Assembly: GCA_964468125.1 (NCBI GenBank)
Contig: CAYXVF010000078.1
Location: forward strand, 1-28,727
Length of the DNA: 28,727 bases
DNA from: CAYXVF01 sp964468125
GTDB taxonomy: Bacteria > Myxococcota > XYA12-FULL-58-9 > CAYXVF01
Direction: 5' to 3'
Of this stretch, positions 16,229 to 23,631 are shown one piece after another. A program made the translations under genes and the position numbers. How positions within the stretch are numbered: position 1 is the first letter of the stretch; every line of letters begins with the position of its first letter. Below the pieces are notes generated by a model. It had not been told where the DNA came from. It saw nothing but the letters and a program-made list of their open reading frames with translations, and searched no databases.

Positions 16229-17032
16229 TCAGTCTTCACGGGATTTCGCCAACTCCCATAGTCCTTCGAGCCGGTCAAGGTCGCTGTCCTCAAATCGCTC
16301 GCCCGCGCGATCGAGCTCCGATTCGATGACCTCAAAACGACGTTGGAACTTCACGTTGGCGCCTCGAAGCGCGTTCTCCGGGTCGATCCCCGCGTGTCGC
16401 GCGACGTTGCACAGGGCGAAGAGCACGTCGCCGAGCTCTTCGCGAAGGTGGTCGCGGTCATTGCCCGCCATTGCCTCTTTCAGCTCTTCGAGCTCTTCGT
16501 GCAGTTTGTCCCAGGCGCCGCAGGCGTCGGGCCAGTCAAAGCCCGCGGAGCTCGCTTTTTGGCCGATTCGGTAGGCGCGGAGCAGCGCCGGGAGAGAGCG
16601 CGGTACGCCGGCCAAGCGTCCGACCTTTTGCGATCCCTTCGCTTTCCGCTCCGCCGCCTTGATGCTTTCCCAATTGGCATGCACCTCGGCGGCATTCGCG
16701 GCCGTGCCCTCTCCGAAGACGTGCGGGTGGCGCCGCAGCAGCTTGCTCGAGATCGCTTCGGCCACGTCTGACAAGCTGAAGGTTCCGGCTTCGGCGCGGA
16801 TCTGCGCTTGAAACACCACTTGAAGGAGCACGTCGCCGAGCTCCTCGCGATGCTCGTCTACATCGCCAGAATCGATCGCCTCAAGCAGCTCGTAGCACTC
16901 CTCGAGCAAGTAGGCCTTCAACGTCTCGAGGGATTGCTCGCGGTCCCAAGGGCAGCCGTCCGGTGCTCGAAGGCGAGCCATGATCCGTGAGAGCTCGGCG
17001 AGCGCCGCACCAGCGCATTCATGTCTGTCCAT
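16229..17032 (-). CDS. mazG: Nucleoside triphosphate pyrophosphohydrolase MazG
   Basis: House-cleaning enzyme that hydrolyses NTPs to NMP and pyrophosphate; in E. coli it also lowers ppGpp by removing its precursors during starvation. The 267-residue length fits the two-domain form. The start at 17032 is chosen by family length (MDRHECAGAALAELSRIMAR, then GCPWDREQSLETL); the frame is open upstream to 17194. Domain one has EE-x-x-E at 44-48 and REELGD with Glu64 and Asp67; domain two has EELEE at 179-183 and REELGD with Glu199 and Asp202. RRHPHVFGEG sits between. In E. coli only the C-terminal domain is active; both metal sites look intact here. No clear Shine-Dalgarno. Divergent from the TPR protein gene. 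Its link with alarmone metabolism is of interest given the Rel-like gene 3.3 kb away. Confidence 0.96.
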   Translation of the reverse strand: MDRHECAGAALAELSRIMARLRAPDGCPWDREQSLETLKAYLLEECYELLEAIDSGDVDEHREELGDVLLQVVFQAQIRAEAGTFSLSDVAEAISSKLLRRHPHVFGEGTAANAAEVHANWESIKAAERKAKGSQKVGRLAGVPRSLPALLRAYRIGQKASSAGFDWPDACGAWDKLHEELEELKEAMAGNDRDHLREELGDVLFALCNVARHAGIDPENALRGANVKFQRRFEVIESELDRAGERFEDSDLDRLEGLWELAKSRED

Positions 17033-17135
17033 GACTCGAGGATATGCGCATGGCCCCCTGACGGTCTGCAGCTTTCCTTGCTGCCCCCGGGCAACTGTGT
17101 GAATTTCCAGAAGACGAGGGAGCCCTTCGCGCGCG

Positions 17136-19052
17136 ATGATCCGCAGACATCCGAACCTCACCGCGCTGCTCGCCGCGGCGTGTCTCTGCCTCACCCCTGC
17201 TATCGCCCATGCTCAGGCGGGGATCCCCTACAGCGAGACGCCCGCGGAGGAGCCTCCGGCCGTGCCTGCGGAAGCGGAACTTGCGAAGGATGCCGAACCG
17301 GCCGTGCCCGAACCGAGCGTCACCGAGCGGGAAACGGGAGCGATTACGCCGACCGTCGCGTCCCAACCTGAGCTCTATGGCCTGTCCCCCGGTGAGCTCA
17401 CCCAGGCTTGGCGGGAACGACTGAAATTGCTCCATGACGGCGACACGGAAGGGGCCGACGCGCTTCTCGAGAAGATCGTGGAGGCGAAGGTCGACAGCGG
17501 CTGGCCAAACGCGAGCGCCGTCGGCCTTGCCGCTGCCTCCGAAGCCCTCGAAGCGATGGATGCAGGGGCGCCGGAGCGGGCGGTGAGTCTCGCCGAGAGC
17601 GGACGCCGCTTGGCTCGGCTCGAACCGCGGGCGCATCTTGCGGAAGCCCGGACCCTATGGGCCGCGGGCGACCTCAGCGCGAGTGTCAAAGCGCTCGTGT
17701 CCGCTCTGCGGGTGAGCTGGTCCAACCCTTGGGAGTTGCGGATGCGGCTAGCGAACATGGCGGTCGGCGCGAGTTTTGCCCTCCTGGTCGCCTTGGCGCT
17801 CTTCGCGATCGCGTCCGTCTATCGGCACTTTGGCTCGATGCGCTACTGGCTCAGCGGAGTTCTGCCCACGGGCTTCTCGAAGTCCCAGGCAACGATCATC
17901 GTTGCCACCGCGCTCTTTCTGCCGTTGGTCCTCGGAGTCGGCCTCGTTTGGACCATTCTGTATTGGAGCGTCGCCGGAGCGCTGTTCTACAGCATGCGCG
18001 AGCGGGCGGCGGCGGCGCTCGTGATCGTCTACCTCACTGGCTTGCCTTACCTCGTGCCGTTTATGCTTCAACCGATCGGCTATACCGGCTCGCGCGCTCA
18101 CGACGCATACCTCGCGGCCACCGATATCGGCGCGGAAGCAGCGGCGGCGCGACTCGCAGCTCATCCGAAGATCGAGCCTGAAGAGCTTTTCATTCTCGGG
18201 CTGCGGTCGCTCTGGAGCGGCGACATCGACCTCGCCGCCAAGTGGCTCCACCAGGCCGCGGACCGCGATGACAGCACTCCTGAGCTTTACGTCAGCCTCG
18301 GCAACATCGAATATGCCCGCGGCAACCTCGATGAAGCGACCGAGGTCTATAACGTCGCGATCAATCGCGACCCAGAAAACGTGATGGCGCTCTTCAATCT
18401 CTCGCGGCTGAAGTTCTCCCAGACCGAACAGCAGGAAGCCGGGGAGCTGCACCGGCGAGCGAACGAGATCGACTACGTCACCGTGGAGCGGTGGAGCGAA
18501 GAAGCCAAGCGAATCGGACCGACCTACGTGGTCCGGCCGACGGTGCCCAGCTGGATCCTCGACCGAGGTCACGCAGACGAAGGCGCATCGCGGGACGCCG
18601 CGCTCGATCTCTGGTCTACACTCAGCGGCGGGACGAACCCTCAGGCTTTCTTGATCGGCGCCGCGATCGCTTTTCTGTGGTTGATGCTGGGGGCGCTATT
18701 CCATCGTCGGGCCGAACGTTCCGAGCGCAAGGGTGGGGGGCAAGCGCTCGAGCGCATCAGACACGAGATCGAGGTCCACCGACACCAAGCCCGCATCGAG
18801 CGGCTCAGGAAGATCTTTGCCATGCTCTTCGCCGGCGCCGGACAGCTGATCTGTGGGCGTAGCGTCAAAGGGATTCTTTTCGCCACGGTCTTCCTCATGT
18901 GCCTCTTGGTGTCGTTGACGACGCTCGATCTTCTCCCGCGCCTGGTTCCCTACGACGGGGGACCAAAACTCTTTGCGTTGGTGCTCGCATTCCTCATCGG
19001 ACTCGCGGCGTATGGGCTCTCGCTCTGGGACAACGCTCGATGGGAGGGCTGA
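17136..19052 (+). CDS. Exported multi-pass membrane protein with TPR domain, 638 aa
   Basis: Not assigned to a named family. It has a cleavable signal peptide (about 1-26, ending AHA-QA), a Pro/Glu-rich stretch (30-75), a helical repeat region (85-200), four membrane helices between about 208 and 312, a TPR-like region (about 330-445; ELYVSLGNIEYARGNLDEAT and following repeat), one helix near 504-522, a charged loop with coiled-coil character (525-560), and two final helices (578-598, 612-631). The loop with FAGAGQLICGRSVKGI resembles the TM2-type module seen in small membrane proteins. Both repeat regions probably lie in the periplasm or cytoplasm as scaffolds. GAGGGAG lies 13 bases before the ATG. 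The next gene starts three bases after the stop, so the two are surely co-transcribed. Confidence 0.85.
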   Translation: MIRRHPNLTALLAAACLCLTPAIAHAQAGIPYSETPAEEPPAVPAEAELAKDAEPAVPEPSVTERETGAITPTVASQPELYGLSPGELTQAWRERLKLLHDGDTEGADALLEKIVEAKVDSGWPNASAVGLAAASEALEAMDAGAPERAVSLAESGRRLARLEPRAHLAEARTLWAAGDLSASVKALVSALRVSWSNPWELRMRLANMAVGASFALLVALALFAIASVYRHFGSMRYWLSGVLPTGFSKSQATIIVATALFLPLVLGVGLVWTILYWSVAGALFYSMRERAAAALVIVYLTGLPYLVPFMLQPIGYTGSRAHDAYLAATDIGAEAAAARLAAHPKIEPEELFILGLRSLWSGDIDLAAKWLHQAADRDDSTPELYVSLGNIEYARGNLDEATEVYNVAINRDPENVMALFNLSRLKFSQTEQQEAGELHRRANEIDYVTVERWSEEAKRIGPTYVVRPTVPSWILDRGHADEGASRDAALDLWSTLSGGTNPQAFLIGAAIAFLWLMLGALFHRRAERSERKGGGQALERIRHEIEVHRHQARIERLRKIFAMLFAGAGQLICGRSVKGILFATVFLMCLLVSLTTLDLLPRLVPYDGGPKLFALVLAFLIGLAAYGLSLWDNARWEG

Positions 19053-19055
19053 CGG

Positions 19056-20267
19056 ATGGCGCTGCGCGGGACACTCAAAGACTTCGGCATTGCGGACATC
19101 TTTCAGCTGATCGGCCATCAGGGAAAGAGCGGGATTCTCACCGTCACAGAGAAGCAGCGCCAGGTTCAGGTCCACTTCAGGGAAGGGAATGTGGTGCGCG
19201 CGACCACGAGCACCCGGCGAGAGAAGCACCTTCTCGGCCGCATGCTCGTTCGCGCTGAAGTATTGACGGAAGCGCAGTTGGATCAGGCGCTCGAGATTCA
19301 GCGTACCAGTGGCCGTCGTATCGGAGACGTGTTGGTCGAGAGCGGTCTCATCGACCGCGCGACCTTGGCCGCGTTCTATCGACTGCAGACCCACGAGACG
19401 ATCTACCAGCTCTTCCTCTGGACCAGCGGTAACTATGAGTTCAACGCCGAGGAGGTGACACTCTTCGAGGATGAGGAACCTCTACGTTCTGAAAACGTCC
19501 TCATGGAGGGCTTTCGCCAGGTCGATGAGTGGCCATCGATCCGGAAGCAGATCACGAGCTACGGACTCAGGTTCGAGATTCTCGTAGACCTCGACGCGAT
19601 CTCGAACTCCGATGGCGGCGGTGGCTCCGACGATGACGATTTCGATCTCGATGCGGCTTTCGGCGAGCTCGGCGGCGACGGGGGCTCGAGCGATCCGCGC
19701 TTGCAGGGCGTGGGGGAAAAAGAGCGACGGGTCTTCCAACTCGTGACCCCCGATCGAGACGTCCAGAAGATCATCGATTTGTCGCGTCTCGGAGAGTTCG
19801 AGACCTGCAAAGCCCTGACCACCCTGATGACGAACGGGATCATTCGCGCGACGGAGATCTCCGAGAGCGGTTCGAGCCGGGCCGCCGCCTTGGGAGGGGG
19901 AATCACCGCGGGACGCGCTGCGGGGATCGGGGGCTCGATCTTTCGTCTCGCGCTATTGGTCGTCCTGGGCGCTGGGGTGTTCGTGGGTGCCGAACAGCTC
20001 GGCTACGATGCGAATCTTTGGGCCACCGGGGAGTCCCAGGGGTATCAATCGCAGGCCCTCGAACGGCAGCTCTCCCGCGCGCGCATCGAGGTGATCCGTC
20101 GCGGGCTCGAGGTCTATCGGGCCCGCTACGGCCGCTACCCGGAATCGCTTCAGACCCTCGTTCAGACCGAGCTCGTCAGTGCCCGCGACTTGAAGTTCCC
20201 CTGGTCGCAGGCGTACTACTACGAGCGGGATGAGGGCGGCTATCGACTCCTCCGTCCGCTAGAATGA
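19056..20267 (+). CDS. DUF4388 membrane protein with MshEN-like, winged-helix-like and pseudopilin-like parts
   Basis: A 403-residue mosaic. Residues 1-58 and 105-165 match the DUF4388 (PATAN-like) domain: LRGTLKDFGIADIFQLIG, SGILTV, VHFREGNVVRA, then YQLFLWTSGNYEF. Residues 58-110 (LLGRMLVRAEVLTEAQLDQA, RRIGDVLVESGLIDRATL) look like the MshEN/GspE N-terminal repeat, which binds c-di-GMP in some pilus ATPases. An acidic Gly/Asp linker (184-212) leads to a winged-helix-like segment (222-270), then a membrane helix (294-312). The outer tail (335-403) resembles a type II secretion major pseudopilin end: IEVIRRGLEVYRARYGRYPE, LQTLVQTEL, a Pro-Trp turn and YYYERDEGGYRLL. The topology would place sensing domains in the cytoplasm and the tail in the periplasm. 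Known DUF4388 proteins act in two-component and gliding contexts. Domain names rest on pattern recall. Confidence 0.85.
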   Translation: MALRGTLKDFGIADIFQLIGHQGKSGILTVTEKQRQVQVHFREGNVVRATTSTRREKHLLGRMLVRAEVLTEAQLDQALEIQRTSGRRIGDVLVESGLIDRATLAAFYRLQTHETIYQLFLWTSGNYEFNAEEVTLFEDEEPLRSENVLMEGFRQVDEWPSIRKQITSYGLRFEILVDLDAISNSDGGGGSDDDDFDLDAAFGELGGDGGSSDPRLQGVGEKERRVFQLVTPDRDVQKIIDLSRLGEFETCKALTTLMTNGIIRATEISESGSSRAAALGGGITAGRAAGIGGSIFRLALLVVLGAGVFVGAEQLGYDANLWATGESQGYQSQALERQLSRARIEVIRRGLEVYRARYGRYPESLQTLVQTELVSARDLKFPWSQAYYYERDEGGYRLLRPLE

Positions 20268-20333
20268 GCATGGATGATCGCTGAATAAGCGATGCGGAAC
20301 GCGCGTCGAGAGCCTCGTGCACTGGAGCCCGCA

Positions 20334-22145
20334 ATGAACCGATTTCGCCCGATTTCTTTCGCCGTCGCCTGCGCCCTGGGGCTGGGGCTCCTCGCCTGTG
20401 AGGATACCGAGACCGGCGATGGGAACGGCAATGGGAACGAAAACACCGGGGCCACGGCGTGTTCGGCCGACTTTGACTGCCCTGTGGGGCAGGTCTGCGG
20501 CGATGCGAGCGCGGAGGGGGATAGGACCTGCGCGCAGGCGTCCGCGAACGACGCTGATCGCGTCTTCGCCGAGGCGAGCCTGTCTTTGACCGGCGCTGAA
20601 ACCTATCTCGCGACCGTCTATGCCTTGCCCACCGACGAGCAGGCTCCGGACGACAACTCGCGTGTCTTCAAACTCGTTGGGGTGGACGGCGCCGATAGTG
20701 CGTTGCGGATCGCGCCCATCGATCGGCCGGATCCTGGTTTCTCGAACGACCCCTTTTGGACCGCTCGGCTGCGCTACGCCGCGCGGCGCCGAGAAGGGAT
20801 CGACCGGCTGGGCGACGCCATGGTGCGCGGTGAGCGTTCGGTCTTCGGCGGCTTCGAAACCCGGCAGGCGTCCTCGTGTTCCTGCAGCGACACCGAGATC
20901 TGTTGGGAAGGGTCCTGCCAATCGAGCGTCGAGCTGAACCTCGGCTCGGGCACCATCATCGCGAACGTTGCGGGGACCGTGAGTGGAGATTCGATCACTG
21001 TGAGTGTCCTCGTGGACGCCAATGATAGCACTTCGGAGGCCGCCGCCCTCAACGTGGCGAGCACTTTCGCGGAGAGCGCGGACGACGTGCTCTTTTTCCT
21101 CGGCCAGGATGCAGGTCACATTGCGCCCTTGGACCGAGACGAGAGCGGGACGATGACCGTGGTGTTCTCGTCTGAAATCCCGGACGCCTTCAGTATTCCA
21201 GGGCTCGTGGGACTCTTTGACTTCTTGGATTTCCTGCCGGAATCGGACACGGAGGCCAGTGGCAATCAGGCGGATCTACTCTGGGTCGTGCCTCCGAGCG
21301 CGGAGACCATCGACTCCTGCCAAACCTCCGGTGCCTGTACGGACGAGGTCACCTTCGAGCTCGCGCTCGCAACGCTCGCCCATGAGTACCAACACCTCGT
21401 GAACTTCGCGCGCCGTGCCTTTGATGGCACGTTGGACGTGCAAAACCGCGAAACCCTCTGGCTCGACGAAGGTCTGTCGCACACCATCGAAGACCTCGTC
21501 GGGTACGGAAACTCGACGCAAGAAGCGGTGGCACAACTCTTTTCCGACTTTTACCTCGACGGAAGCTGGGCCTACGGCAGCGATTCGGTCCCTCAACGGG
21601 GAATGGCCTATTCACTGCTGCGTCACGTGATCGACCAGCGGGCCCGCGCCGCCGGGGCAAGCGACGCAGCCTCATCGCAGGTTCGGACCGCCGCCCGCGA
21701 GGTGTATACGCAGCTGCTTTCGGGGTCGCGCACTGGATACCTTCAGCCGCTCTTTCAGAACCTCGGCCCGGATGGCATCGGGAACTGGTTGGTTGCCCTC
21801 TACACCACGGACAACGAATTCGAGGTGACGCAAACGGTGCCGGCACAATACCTCCCGCGCGCGACCGCGGCGTCTACTTTTCAAACCGGCTTTTCGCCCT
21901 TTGCCGAAATTCTCACCTCCCGCGGCGAAACGATCCCCCTGGCAGGGCCACCGAGTGGCGACGACGTCAATGTCTTTGACGAAGATGTGATCGACGACCT
22001 GAGCTCGGAGATCGAGTCGGAGATGGGGATCTCCCAAGTGCGCTATTTCCTGATCGGGGGCAGCGGCGCCGCTGGCGACGCGACGATTCGAGCGGTGGGC
22101 GAAGCCGCGGTAGACTTCCGGCTCCGGGTGGTGAGGATTCAATGA
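20334..22145 (+). CDS. Metallopeptidase lipoprotein, M30 (hyicolysin)-like, 603 aa
   Basis: Predicted lipid-anchored zinc protease. The start at 20334 is preferred to the open frame at 20292 because GGAG lies six bases upstream and a lipoprotein signal follows at once, with lipobox LLAC placing the acylated Cys at residue 22. After an Asn/Gly-rich linker come two small Cys clusters: CSADFDCPVGQVCG near residues 43-56 and SCSCSDTEICWEGSCQ near 180-195, of the type common in myxobacterial secreted proteins. The catalytic motif HEYQH is at 350-354 with Glu351, and WLDEGLSH follows with Glu379 as likely third zinc ligand, a gluzincin layout like peptidase family M30. The last 200 residues are alpha/beta without a clear motif. 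The stop overlaps the next gene by ATGA (22142-22145). Confidence 0.85.
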   Translation: MNRFRPISFAVACALGLGLLACEDTETGDGNGNGNENTGATACSADFDCPVGQVCGDASAEGDRTCAQASANDADRVFAEASLSLTGAETYLATVYALPTDEQAPDDNSRVFKLVGVDGADSALRIAPIDRPDPGFSNDPFWTARLRYAARRREGIDRLGDAMVRGERSVFGGFETRQASSCSCSDTEICWEGSCQSSVELNLGSGTIIANVAGTVSGDSITVSVLVDANDSTSEAAALNVASTFAESADDVLFFLGQDAGHIAPLDRDESGTMTVVFSSEIPDAFSIPGLVGLFDFLDFLPESDTEASGNQADLLWVVPPSAETIDSCQTSGACTDEVTFELALATLAHEYQHLVNFARRAFDGTLDVQNRETLWLDEGLSHTIEDLVGYGNSTQEAVAQLFSDFYLDGSWAYGSDSVPQRGMAYSLLRHVIDQRARAAGASDAASSQVRTAAREVYTQLLSGSRTGYLQPLFQNLGPDGIGNWLVALYTTDNEFEVTQTVPAQYLPRATAASTFQTGFSPFAEILTSRGETIPLAGPPSGDDVNVFDEDVIDDLSSEIESEMGISQVRYFLIGGSGAAGDATIRAVGEAAVDFRLRVVRIQ

Positions 22146-22645
22146 TCGCGCTGCTGCTTGCCGCCTCGGTGCTCGCAGCCGACGGCGACGTGGAATCGCT
22201 GAGCGGGAAGGTGCGGGTCACCGGAACCGGCCATCGCCCGACCGTCTCACTGAAGGGTGATACAGTTGAAACGCGCCTCGCCGGGGAGCTCACCGCCGAG
22301 CTGCAACGTCTCGCGACCTTCCGAGTGACGGTCACCGGGCGCCCCGACGGGAGCGTGTTCCGCGTGATGGAGTACGCGATCGACGACATCGGCGGAGGGG
22401 CGAAGCCTGTCGTGGGCACGCTGGTGAAGGCGGAGGAGGGCAACTACGCCCTGCGCGACGGGGACGGGGATGCCATTCCGTTGAGTCTTCGCCCCATGAG
22501 CAAGCGGCGCTTGTCTCGCAAAGCGGGGGCGAAGGTGTGGGTCTTTGGGAAGCAGCTCGTCAGCGGCGAGTATGCGGTGAAGCGTTACGGTGTTCTGAGG
22601 GAAGCCAAACGTTTAGAGTCGACGGACAGTGAGTTGACCGAATGA
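22142..22645 (+). CDS. Small exported protein, 167 aa, coupled to the metallopeptidase
   Basis: Not recognised. Begins inside the stop codon region of the metallopeptidase (ATGA), which implies coupled synthesis. A short signal peptide (MIALLLAASVLAA) should send it to the periplasm. The mature part is beta-rich with two repeating-looking halves: strands SGKVRVTG, ATFRVTVTG and FRVMEYAID, then GTLVKAEEGNYALRDGDG and AKVWVFGKQLVSGEYAVKRYGVLRE; the second half could be an OB- or SH3-type barrel. No Cys. A role as partner or inhibitor of the protease is an inference from coupling only. Confidence 0.8.
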   Translation: MIALLLAASVLAADGDVESLSGKVRVTGTGHRPTVSLKGDTVETRLAGELTAELQRLATFRVTVTGRPDGSVFRVMEYAIDDIGGGAKPVVGTLVKAEEGNYALRDGDGDAIPLSLRPMSKRRLSRKAGAKVWVFGKQLVSGEYAVKRYGVLREAKRLESTDSELTE

Positions 22646-22672
22646 CCGGGAAGCGGCCCGGAGGGGAGACAC

Positions 22673-23164
22673 ATGCGAATCATGACGATCGGTGCAGCAG
22701 TGATTGCGTTGATGATGCTCGGACCCAGCGCGGAGGCCCAAGAGGGCGATCCGCTCGCGGAGCTCGCTGCTCTCGGTGACGAGATGGCAGAGACCGGACC
22801 CGAGGGCGGGGGCTCGATCCGAGCTAAGAAGGAAGCAGACCTCGACAGAACGATGCGCCTGAAGGACAAGCGCAATGTGGAGGCCCAAGTGGAAGGGGTC
22901 AACACGGCCCGTTTTCCGTTCGTCGCGGTGAAGCTGAAGATCCGCAAGCCCGCAACGGACGGCGCTGGTAAGAGCGTGAAGAAGAACAGCGAGATCGTCG
23001 TCGTGCCCGCCATGAAATTCAGCGGCAAGTCCGCAGATCTCACCGATGAGGCGACGCTCATGAACGCAGGGGCCTACTACCTCCAGCGTGGTGACCGCGT
23101 GATGGTCCGGCTCGGCGAAAAGAAGGGCAGCGTCTGGTCGGCGGAGTACATCGAGCGGCGCTGA
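22673..23164 (+). CDS. Small exported protein, 163 aa
   Basis: Not recognised. AGGGGAGA sits just before the ATG. The signal peptide (MRIMTIGAAVIALMMLGPSAEAQ) is clear, with AEA-QE as likely cleavage site. Residues 24-65 are acidic then basic and helical; residues 66-163 are beta-rich (VEAQVEGVNTARFPFVAVKLKI, SEIVVVPAMKF, GDRVMVRLGEKKGSVWSAEY). The end of the protein is loosely like that of the 167-residue neighbour, both ending in a GxKV/GDRV strand, a turn and an aromatic strand, so they may share a fold. It closes the cluster that starts at 17136. Confidence 0.8.
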   Translation: MRIMTIGAAVIALMMLGPSAEAQEGDPLAELAALGDEMAETGPEGGGSIRAKKEADLDRTMRLKDKRNVEAQVEGVNTARFPFVAVKLKIRKPATDGAGKSVKKNSEIVVVPAMKFSGKSADLTDEATLMNAGAYYLQRGDRVMVRLGEKKGSVWSAEYIERR

Positions 23165-23169
23165 CACCC

Positions 23170-23631
23170 TTGCCGGTGCATCTACAGAATCGACGGCGTC
23201 AGCCTCGCCTCGCGACTCCGGAGGTCCTCTGGATGGCCGAGGGTATTCTCGAGGCGCTCGGGGAGGCGGACTCGGAGCTGTCTGTGCTCCTAACCGATGA
23301 CGCCACTGTGCATGGGCTCAATCGCGAGCACCGACACAAAGATGCGCCCACGGATGTGCTCTCCTTTTCGCAGCTCGAAGGCGAGCACGTGCTCCCTGGA
23401 GCTCCCCGAGTTCTCGGAGACGTCGTGATCTCCATGGATACGGCGGCGCGCCAGGCCGAGTCTATCGGCCATTCACTCGCCGACGAGGTTCGACGGTTGC
23501 TGATCCACGGCGTCCTACACCTGCTCGGTCACGACCACGTGAACGGCGGGACGCAGGCTCGTAAGATGAGAGCGGAGGAGGAGCGGCTCGAGCGCGTCTT
23601 GGTTCAGCGCGGTGCGTTCTCCAAGACCTGA
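23170..23631 (+). CDS. ybeY: Endoribonuclease YbeY
   Basis: Metal-dependent RNase needed for 16S rRNA 3'-end maturation and ribosome quality control. The 153-residue length is normal. The zinc motif HGVLHLLGHDH places His113, His117 and His123 at the H-x3-H-x5-H spacing of the family, and PTDVLSF and LGDVVIS strands are conserved. The start is TTG at 23170, five bases after the previous stop; a GTG at 23176 is an alternative. No clear Shine-Dalgarno, so coupling to the upstream gene is likely. In many bacteria phoH precedes ybeY and lnt or a CorC-type gene follows; here only lnt is near, with an inserted histidine kinase on the opposite strand. The 3' end overlaps that kinase gene by 28 bases. 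Confidence 0.95.
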   Translation: MPVHLQNRRRQPRLATPEVLWMAEGILEALGEADSELSVLLTDDATVHGLNREHRHKDAPTDVLSFSQLEGEHVLPGAPRVLGDVVISMDTAARQAESIGHSLADEVRRLLIHGVLHLLGHDHVNGGTQARKMRAEEERLERVLVQRGAFSKT

